A stretch of 19,167 nt of DNA, taken from assembly GCA_965209105.1 (NCBI GenBank), contig CBDBQB010000026.1, positions 1 to 19,167 of the forward strand, written 5' to 3'. Made by a program: the position numbers and the translations under genes. This document shows positions 14,363-19,167 of this stretch, piece after piece; the stretch's first letter is position 1, and every line of letters begins with the position of its first letter. Source of the DNA: JAAELZ01 sp965209105 (GTDB lineage Bacteria; Pseudomonadota; Gammaproteobacteria; Arenicellales; Poriferihabitantaceae). The notes below the pieces were generated by a model that worked only from the letters and a program-made list of their open reading frames with translations, had not been told where the DNA came from and searched no databases.

Positions 14363-14513
14363 GAGATCTCAGCATAACGACTACGCTTGAAAATGCGTTG
14401 TTAAAAACTCGCTCAAAACGCGGGGCCATTCAGTGGCAAATACGTATAAACTGCGTTTTTTCGCTCATTTTTGACTCGTCTTTTCTGCGCTCGCAACGTT
14501 GTGCTGAGGTCTC
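14363..14513. repeat. Palindromic MITE-like intergenic element
   Basis: The ends are 17-bp inverted repeats: 14363-14379 reads gagatctcagcataacg and the reverse complement of 14497-14513 reads gagacctcagcacaacg. They match at 15 of 17 positions, and both mismatches become U-G pairs in a plus-strand RNA. Inside, the arms stay roughly complementary (aaaacgc near 14423 against gcgttttttcgctc near 14455), and the centre has a gcca/tggc hairpin. The element has no coding capacity. It starts 5 bp beyond the T-run of the apr terminator. No target-site duplication was recognised. Confidence 0.6.
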
Positions 14514-14518
14514 TATGC

Positions 14519-14552
14519 AAAAAAAAGACCAACAATCAATTTGTTGGTCTTT
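14519..14552 (-). terminator. Intrinsic terminator of the apr operon
   Basis: A perfect 12-bp stem (14524-14535 with 14541-14552, core agaccaacaa) with a 5-base loop is followed on the minus strand by eight T residues (the A-run 14519-14526 on the plus strand, which overlaps the stem base). It starts 58 bp after the aprA stop. The T-run is on the minus strand only, so it serves aprMBA. Confidence 0.93.
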
Positions 14553-14610
14553 CGCTTAAGCGGGGTAGAGGATGTGTTGACATCGCCTACCCATCGCTTG
14601 TTTGCAGGAA

Positions 14611-16479
14611 TTACTCGTCGTCGCCAACGAGATGATAGCAAGGCGCTTTTTCCATCGTATATTCGCCCGTTTTTGGATCACGACGAGAAACAGTCAGGAC
14701 ATGCCAGTTTTCATCATCTAACTTCATCGCGTCACCGCGATAGTAGTAACCCGGCCAACGCGTCTCTTTACGGAATAGCGTGTGTTGCATCACAGCCTCA
14801 GAGGTAAGATGACGATGCTTTAACTCCCAAGCACGTAATAATTCGTGAATATCTGACGCTGCTATTTTTTCCAGGTCTTCTTCCATAATCTTAAGTTTCT
14901 TAAGACCAATGCTCAGAAGTTTATCGTTGGTGACATAGTTAACGCCAAAGCCAGCACAATACTCATCCATCAATTTTTGTAAGCGATCAAGGCCCTGTCG
15001 AGGATTGATATAGTTAGGGTTGACGTCACCGGCAACGATTTCGTTACGCCCGACAGTGTAAGTTTCTAACGGCTTGAAGATGGTTTCTTTAAGGTCAGCA
15101 ATTTGCTGGTCAGAAACATTAATGCCTTCAGCTTTACCATCGTCAATATACTTACAAGCCGCTTTGGCTGCCAGTCGTCCTTCAGTGAAGGAACCCGATG
15201 AAAATGCGTGGGGTGTACCCCCGACCGCATCACCCGCGCCGAACAGTCCTTCGACTGTTGTCATGCGGTTGTAACCCCAGAAATACTCGTCTGGAGAAAG
15301 ATCTTCAGGGCCTGAACACCAAGCACCACAACCGGTTGCGTGTGAACCCATCACATAAGGCTCAGAAGTCGTTAACTCTGGGTTCTCATATTTAGGATCA
15401 ACATCAGTTGCCGCCCATAGGACAGCTTGACCCACGGTCATGCCCAGAAAGTTATGCCAGCCGATCTCTTCAAGATGCGGATCTTGGAAGGCTTCCATTG
15501 TGACCATGTGAATAGGGCCGCGACCCGCATTCACTTCGTTGATAAATGCGTGATTACGCAAACAAGTTGGAATGGGCTTATGCGATAAGTGCTGATTCTC
15601 TGTATCCAGATATTCCTTGCCGACCATTTCAGTTAGCGCTGGGAACCACTTAGATTCGTACTCTTCACCATAACCGTTTTGTGTGTAGGTCTTAAGGTGT
15701 AGGAAGTACGCGCCCACTGGGCCGTAACCATCTTTAAATCGAGCCAATACGATGCGATTTTCCATCTGCGTCATCTTGGCGCCAGCACCAATCATTAAGC
15801 CATAGGCTGAACCCGATGACCACGGCGCATACCAGACACGCCCGGCACCTTCACCCACTGAACGCGGCTTGAAGATATTTGATGCACCACCCGCACCGAC
15901 GATAACCGTCTTTGCTTTGAATACGTGGTAGTTACCCGTGCGAACGTTGAAACCAACAGCCCCGCCGACGCGGTTTTCTTTTGAATCGTCCATCAAAAGA
16001 TGGGTGACACAAATACGGTTGAAGGTTTTATCCGCTGATTTCTTAGCGGCTTCAGCAACAATCGGCTTATAAGATTCACCGTGAATCATGATCTGCCATC
16101 GACCTTCGCGTAGGTAAGTCCCGGTCTCAGTATTGCGCATGATGGGTAAACCCCATTCCTCGAACTGGTGAACCGCGGAATCAACGTGACGCGCCATATC
16201 AAACAGCAAATCTTCGCGAACCATGCCCATGAGATCCATGCGCGCATAGCGTACGTGATCTTCAGGATTGTTCTCGCCAAAACGTGTGCCCATGTAGCAG
16301 TTAATCGCATACAGTCCTTGTGCGACTGCACCCGAGCGATCGATGTTTGCTTTTTCAGCGATAACGATTTTTTTGTTCTTGCCCCAAAAACGAGCTTCCC
16401 AAGCCGCACCGGTACCACCAAGGCCGGCACCGGCAACGAGGATGTCGATATCGTCTTCGTAAATAGTTTTATAAGCCAT
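14611..16479 (-). CDS. aprA: Adenylylsulfate (APS) reductase subunit alpha
   Basis: 622 residues, the usual AprA length. Residues 12-60 form the FAD-binding Rossmann motif GAGLGGTG (17-24) and AEKANIDRSGAVAQG (41-55), which is diagnostic of AprA within the fumarate reductase/succinate dehydrogenase flavoprotein superfamily. MGSHATGCGAWCSGPEDL and the GLFGAGDAVGGTPHAFSSGSF active-site/FAD region are intact. In sulfur oxidisers the enzyme runs in reverse, joining sulfite and AMP to APS while passing two electrons to AprB; sulfate adenylyltransferase (not in this window) would then release ATP and sulfate. Its ATG overlaps the aprB stop as TAATG, with AAGGAG about 11 bases upstream inside aprB, so the two are translationally coupled. 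Last gene of aprMBA, followed by the terminator. Confidence 0.98.
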   Translation of the reverse strand: MAYKTIYEDDIDILVAGAGLGGTGAAWEARFWGKNKKIVIAEKANIDRSGAVAQGLYAINCYMGTRFGENNPEDHVRYARMDLMGMVREDLLFDMARHVDSAVHQFEEWGLPIMRNTETGTYLREGRWQIMIHGESYKPIVAEAAKKSADKTFNRICVTHLLMDDSKENRVGGAVGFNVRTGNYHVFKAKTVIVGAGGASNIFKPRSVGEGAGRVWYAPWSSGSAYGLMIGAGAKMTQMENRIVLARFKDGYGPVGAYFLHLKTYTQNGYGEEYESKWFPALTEMVGKEYLDTENQHLSHKPIPTCLRNHAFINEVNAGRGPIHMVTMEAFQDPHLEEIGWHNFLGMTVGQAVLWAATDVDPKYENPELTTSEPYVMGSHATGCGAWCSGPEDLSPDEYFWGYNRMTTVEGLFGAGDAVGGTPHAFSSGSFTEGRLAAKAACKYIDDGKAEGINVSDQQIADLKETIFKPLETYTVGRNEIVAGDVNPNYINPRQGLDRLQKLMDEYCAGFGVNYVTNDKLLSIGLKKLKIMEEDLEKIAASDIHELLRAWELKHRHLTSEAVMQHTLFRKETRWPGYYYRGDAMKLDDENWHVLTVSRRDPKTGEYTMEKAPCYHLVGDDE

Positions 16480-16961
16480 TAGTAGTAGACTCCTTCTTTC
16501 ATGGTCAAGCCATTGGTTTCGAAGGTGTGTAAACCACCATCGTCTAGGCGTATATATTTAGGCTCATTAAATAACAACTGGCTGTCACGCATATCCGCGC
16601 TAGGCTCTGGCTCATCAGCAAGTTGTGGAATGAACTTACCCCAAGGCTTGGTCGTAATAGGCGCAATCAGCGTCATGTCTTTTTTGCCGTTGCGGAATTT
16701 GATACGCCATGCGATGACGCCTTTTTCCTCGTCTCGCTTAACGCGTACCGAATGGCCAAGTGGTGCGAAATCAGCATAACCTCGTACGTCAATCGCATTA
16801 TGAGGACAGGCTTTTACGCAGGAGTAACACTCCCAGCACATGTTCGGTTCAATGTTGTAAGCACGTCGAAGGGTTTTATCGATGTGCATGATATCTGATG
16901 GGCAGATGTCGACGCATTGGCCGCAACCGTCGCATCGAGTCATATATACAAAAGTAGGCAT
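16479..16961 (-). CDS. aprB: Adenylylsulfate reductase subunit beta (ferredoxin-type)
   Basis: 160 residues. Two [4Fe-4S] motifs are complete: Cys 10, 13, 16, 20 (CDGCGQCVDICP) and Cys 42, 45, 48, 52 (CWECYSCVKACP). The C-terminal tail (about 70-160) is the AprB-specific extension that wraps the alpha subunit. It relays electrons from the AprA flavin toward the membrane partner. AGAGGGA lies just before the ATG at 16961, and the stop shares a base with the aprA start. Forty base pairs separate it from aprM upstream. Confidence 0.97.
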   Translation of the reverse strand: MPTFVYMTRCDGCGQCVDICPSDIMHIDKTLRRAYNIEPNMCWECYSCVKACPHNAIDVRGYADFAPLGHSVRVKRDEEKGVIAWRIKFRNGKKDMTLIAPITTKPWGKFIPQLADEPEPSADMRDSQLLFNEPKYIRLDDGGLHTFETNGLTMKEGVYY

Positions 16962-17001
16962 GTTATCCCTCTATTTTAAGGTTAAATTTGTGAATTAATT
17001 A

Positions 17002-17853
17002 TTAGTAATGGTTGGGTGCTTCGCGCTTGATACCCAATCCCATGTTGGGTGGGTTATCGCCCATGTACTCAGGAATGTCTGGAAACTGTGCCTGTAATTC
17101 AGGGTCGTTCAGATCAGGGATATGCGGCAAGTTCTCCAAGGAACCATCGGCTTGCGTAATACGCTTTTGAAATGCCGCAGCAGGCTTAAAGAACATGTGT
17201 GCGAATTTGGACCAAAGCACGGTAGTGAATAGCGTTGTGCTTGAAATAACAAACAATACGAAGGCCAGGGTTGACCCGCCAGCAACGCCGTTTGATTGTA
17301 AATAAGACCAGATCAATCCAAATGTCGCGGTTGTCAGCAATGAAAGGATGAATAGATCGGCTCGCTCAATGCGGTACCAAGAAACCCCTTCTGATGCAAC
17401 GTCAACGCGGATGAAGAACCAGAACCAATAGCCTCCAAAGCAAAGCATCGCTGCGCCTATATGCCAGAGCTGTGGCAGGATGGCCGGTGTTGCAACCTCT
17501 AGCGTAGGGTATTTAAAAATCATGATTGCGGTGGTCGCCGCGAATAGGATGAAGCCATACATAGTGAATAGGTGAGAAATTCTGCGTTTAGTGGCGCAAA
17601 ATTCTGAAGAAGTGAGAACTTCGCTCGCCAGCGTCTGAACAGCAAGAGATGCTTTTTCGCCCGCACCCACAGTTCTATTCGCTGCCAGCGCCGCCTTTTT
17701 CGAATTTTCGAAAAAATACTTCGCACTTTTCTTGTGAACCATATCAAGTATGGTTCCGCCGATCACAAACAGCACCATTAAGATTACATAGCCTTGCATT
17801 GCAGAAGGACTTATGAACGCCGACAATTCGGCGAAGGGATTGGTCATGAACAT
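17002..17853 (-). CDS. aprM: AprM, putative membrane anchor/electron acceptor of APS reductase
   Basis: 283 residues with five membrane helices (about 20-40, 93-114, 126-148, 166-186, 194-215), a soluble loop of about 50 residues between helices 1 and 2, and a 60-residue cytosolic Pro-rich tail. The fold resembles NarI/DsrM/HdrE-like quinone-reactive cytochrome b subunits; His 94, His 131 and His 219 could be haem ligands. A gene of this kind directly upstream of aprBA is the known aprM of sulfur-oxidising bacteria, used in place of QmoABC to link APS reductase to the quinone pool. The first ATG (17853) is chosen because GAGGA lies seven bases before it; the ATG two codons later is too far. 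First gene of the operon. Confidence 0.93.
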   Translation of the reverse strand: MFMTNPFAELSAFISPSAMQGYVILMVLFVIGGTILDMVHKKSAKYFFENSKKAALAANRTVGAGEKASLAVQTLASEVLTSSEFCATKRRISHLFTMYGFILFAATTAIMIFKYPTLEVATPAILPQLWHIGAAMLCFGGYWFWFFIRVDVASEGVSWYRIERADLFILSLLTTATFGLIWSYLQSNGVAGGSTLAFVLFVISSTTLFTTVLWSKFAHMFFKPAAAFQKRITQADGSLENLPHIPDLNDPELQAQFPDIPEYMGDNPPNMGLGIKREAPNHY

Positions 17854-18266
17854 TAAAATTTCCTCAAATTGTGTTGCTGTTTTGAACCAAGCATTAAGAC
17901 GGAAAACCCCGCCTCGAGTACCAGTGAAACACCCTAGCCTTTAGAATTCATCGATAAAGTGGCCTTTATAAAAGTGTATTCGACTCAGTTTGTGCGACAT
18001 ATACGCGTAAAGACGTAGCCTGGAATACTCTTTTTCGCTCGCGCCATATGGTAGTCGAGCCTCAGCTAAAGTGCACCCCTCAGCATGATAAACTTTTTAA
18101 TATCCTTATAAGTTCACGCGGCGTATCACCGGCATTTCCGGCGGAGGCTTAGATCGATATTCTTCATGCCGACCCAGGCTTTAGCCAGTGTCCAAAATTT
18201 CACCAATCGCATGGTTTTTGGTCGATTCCGGCATGATAATCTGACTTTTTCAAAGGTGGGGATGTA
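17854..18266. other. Divergent intergenic region between aprM and the GFA gene
   Basis: This 413-bp spacer carries the start signals for the apr operon (minus strand) and the GFA gene (plus strand; AAGGTGG precedes its ATG). I could not fix either promoter. It contains a possible degenerate transposase start at 17985-18047 and a short CCGG-flanked repeat near 18129-18141. No RNA gene was recognised. Confidence 0.5.
17985..18047 (-). pseudogene. Possible remnant of a REP-associated tyrosine transposase (Y1 Tnp) start
   Basis: The minus strand reads MARAKKSIPGYVFTRICRTN and then a stop at 17985-17987. Many gammaproteobacterial REP-associated transposases begin with M-A-R-x-K-R-x-x-I-P-G-x-V-W-H-I-T-x-R-C-H-K. 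The start, the IPGYV and the position of the Cys agree, and a neighbouring frame gives S-H-K right after, as expected after a 1-base shift. Nothing of the catalytic part (HUH and Tyr) remains. The match is short, so this is tentative. Confidence 0.35.
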
Positions 18267-18683
18267 ATGAGCAAAACAACTTATCCAATCAAAGGTGCTT
18301 GTCAGTGTGGCACGATAAGCTATGAATTACTCGCTGCGCCAATCAAAGTGATTGCCTGTCACTGTAAAGAGTGCCAAACGCTGTCTACCAGTGCCTTTAG
18401 TATCACCACGATTGTTGAAGCCGAGTCGATCAGGTTTTCTGGCGAAACGCATGAATGGGAGCGGTCTTCTGATAGTGGAAATATAAATCGCGCGCATTTC
18501 TGCCCGACTTGCGGAAACCGTATCTATCACATCAACCCGCTTGAGCCGAATATCATCAAACTTAAAGGCCGCTTAGAAAATTCTAAAGGCGTCAATCCAA
18601 CATCACATATTTGGTTAAGTGAAAAACAAGACTGGTATGAAGTGCCCGAGAATATTCCACAGCATGATAAGCAACCCTTTTGA
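18267..18683 (+). CDS. GFA-family (CENP-V/GFA domain) zinc protein
   Basis: 138 residues. All zinc ligands of the GFA fold are present: Cys 12 and 14 (GACQCG), Cys 31, 33, 36 (CHCKECQ), and Cys 79, 82 (FCPTCGNRIY). The family is named after glutathione-dependent formaldehyde-activating enzyme, but most members have unproven substrates; a small cytosolic zinc enzyme handling thiol adducts is the safe statement. The ATG at 18267 has AAGGTGG about ten bases upstream, and GACQCG follows directly, which supports the start. It stands alone, convergent with the racemase-like gene 43 bp downstream. No terminator hairpin was seen between them. Confidence 0.92.
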   Translation: MSKTTYPIKGACQCGTISYELLAAPIKVIACHCKECQTLSTSAFSITTIVEAESIRFSGETHEWERSSDSGNINRAHFCPTCGNRIYHINPLEPNIIKLKGRLENSKGVNPTSHIWLSEKQDWYEVPENIPQHDKQPF

Positions 18684-18726
18684 GTCCAATAGTACTTACT
18701 TGTGAATCGTGGCAACTGGATTTTGT

Positions 18727-19167
18727 CTAATCTTGCCTCGAAAGCGTTTGCATGTGCCATGCCAAGGCCGCATTACTGCTGATGATGGCTTTGTTAAAAT
18801 GCTTCTCTGCCGCGGGTAAATAGTGCGCGGTTTTGACATTGGTGCATGAGATAAAAATCGCATCACAAGTATTTTTTTCGACGAGTCTCCCGATACCATT
18901 CATCACTGATTGCTCACTGATATGGGCAACTCTGTGCTCATTTGATTCTGCAAAAGAGACAGTGTTTGCCAGTATAAACCCTGCTGTTTCGAGGTGATCA
19001 AACAGCGCCTGTGAGATAGAGGGGGTATAAGGTGTGAGTACCCCAATTCGTTGTGCATCGATGGATTTTAATTTGGCTTTGACTGCGGTTAAGGGGTTGG
19101 TGACCTGGGCATTTGGCTGCGTCCTTTGAATTAATTTTCTCACCTCAGATTCACCGATGACCGTGGT
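18727..19167 (-). CDS. Asp/Glu racemase superfamily protein (maleate isomerase / arylmalonate decarboxylase-like), 5'-partial
   Basis: The frame is open to the right window edge; the visible 146 residues are the C-terminal part. The segments VIGE, VTNPLTAVKAKL, RIGVLTPYTPSISQAL, the catalytic-Cys block FISCTNVKTA and the end ISSNAALAWHMQTL are typical of the arylmalonate decarboxylase/maleate cis-trans isomerase branch of the Asp/Glu racemase superfamily. These enzymes use one or two Cys as acid/base; the second (in SCTN) is present and the first lies outside the window. A GTG at 19141-19143 is not the true start because homology continues upstream. Cytosolic; substrate not predictable from this part. 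Confidence 0.85.
   Translation of the reverse strand, partial: TTVIGESEVRKLIQRTQPNAQVTNPLTAVKAKLKSIDAQRIGVLTPYTPSISQALFDHLETAGFILANTVSFAESNEHRVAHISEQSVMNGIGRLVEKNTCDAIFISCTNVKTAHYLPAAEKHFNKAIISSNAALAWHMQTLSRQD

Noticed and set aside
18109..18236. Minus-strand frame MPESTKNHAIGEILDTG with continued open frame past a stop
   Set aside because: No ribosome binding site, no recognisable family, interrupted; probably chance.
1..19167. tRNA, rRNA, CRISPR array, riboswitch or replication origin
   Set aside because: No cloverleaf, regular spaced repeats, rRNA segments or recognisable riboswitch cores were seen in the gene-free stretches.

Overview
The window looks like a gammaproteobacterial chromosome from a sulfur-oxidising lineage. 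The main support is an aprM-aprB-aprA operon, the membrane-anchored adenylylsulfate (APS) reductase arrangement typical of sulfur oxidisers rather than the Qmo-linked sulfate-reducer type. A proton-translocating transhydrogenase (pntA-pntB) and everyday genes (SlyD-like FKBP isomerase, GFA-family protein, Asp/Glu racemase superfamily enzyme) fit this. I saw no rRNA, tRNA or CRISPR. The species cannot be named from this window.

Layout. Bases 1-1265 hold two tandem DUF1566 (C-type-lectin-like) genes; the first is cut by the window edge, and both end in a codon pattern like the variable region of diversity-generating retroelement (DGR) targets. Bases 1266-2171 are a graveyard: an IS3-family transposase scrap, a duplicated 3' end of pntB, and the 3' end of a MoeB/ThiF-type gene fused back-to-back to it. 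Bases 2212-8560 carry five co-directional, AT-rich genes for lipid-linked sugar or surface-glycan work: an unknown polytopic membrane protein, an LPG_synthase_TM/UPF0104 flippase-like protein, a GT2 polyprenyl-phosphate glycosyltransferase, a SAM methyltransferase and a YfhO-like large membrane protein. Bases 8611-11573 are pntB and pntA on the minus strand.

Bases 11881-12297 encode a DUF4279 protein. Bases 12352-14238 are a minus-strand operon (small unknown protein, SlyD-like FKBP, TPR-like repeat protein). A 151-bp palindromic, MITE-like element (14363-14513) lies directly against the strong intrinsic terminator (14519-14552) of the apr operon (14611-17853). The 413-bp region upstream of aprM contains a likely degenerate REP-associated transposase start. 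The window ends with a GFA-family gene and a partial Asp/Glu racemase/arylmalonate decarboxylase-like gene.

The main structural observation is that the glycan cassette is bracketed by 167-bp direct copies of the pntB 3' end (1854-2020 and 8607-8773). They are about 89% identical by hand count, with no indels and only synonymous differences. Recombination between them would remove 6,753 bp and leave an intact pntB. With the moeB tail at the left junction, this points to acquisition of the cassette by recombination at pntB from a related donor.
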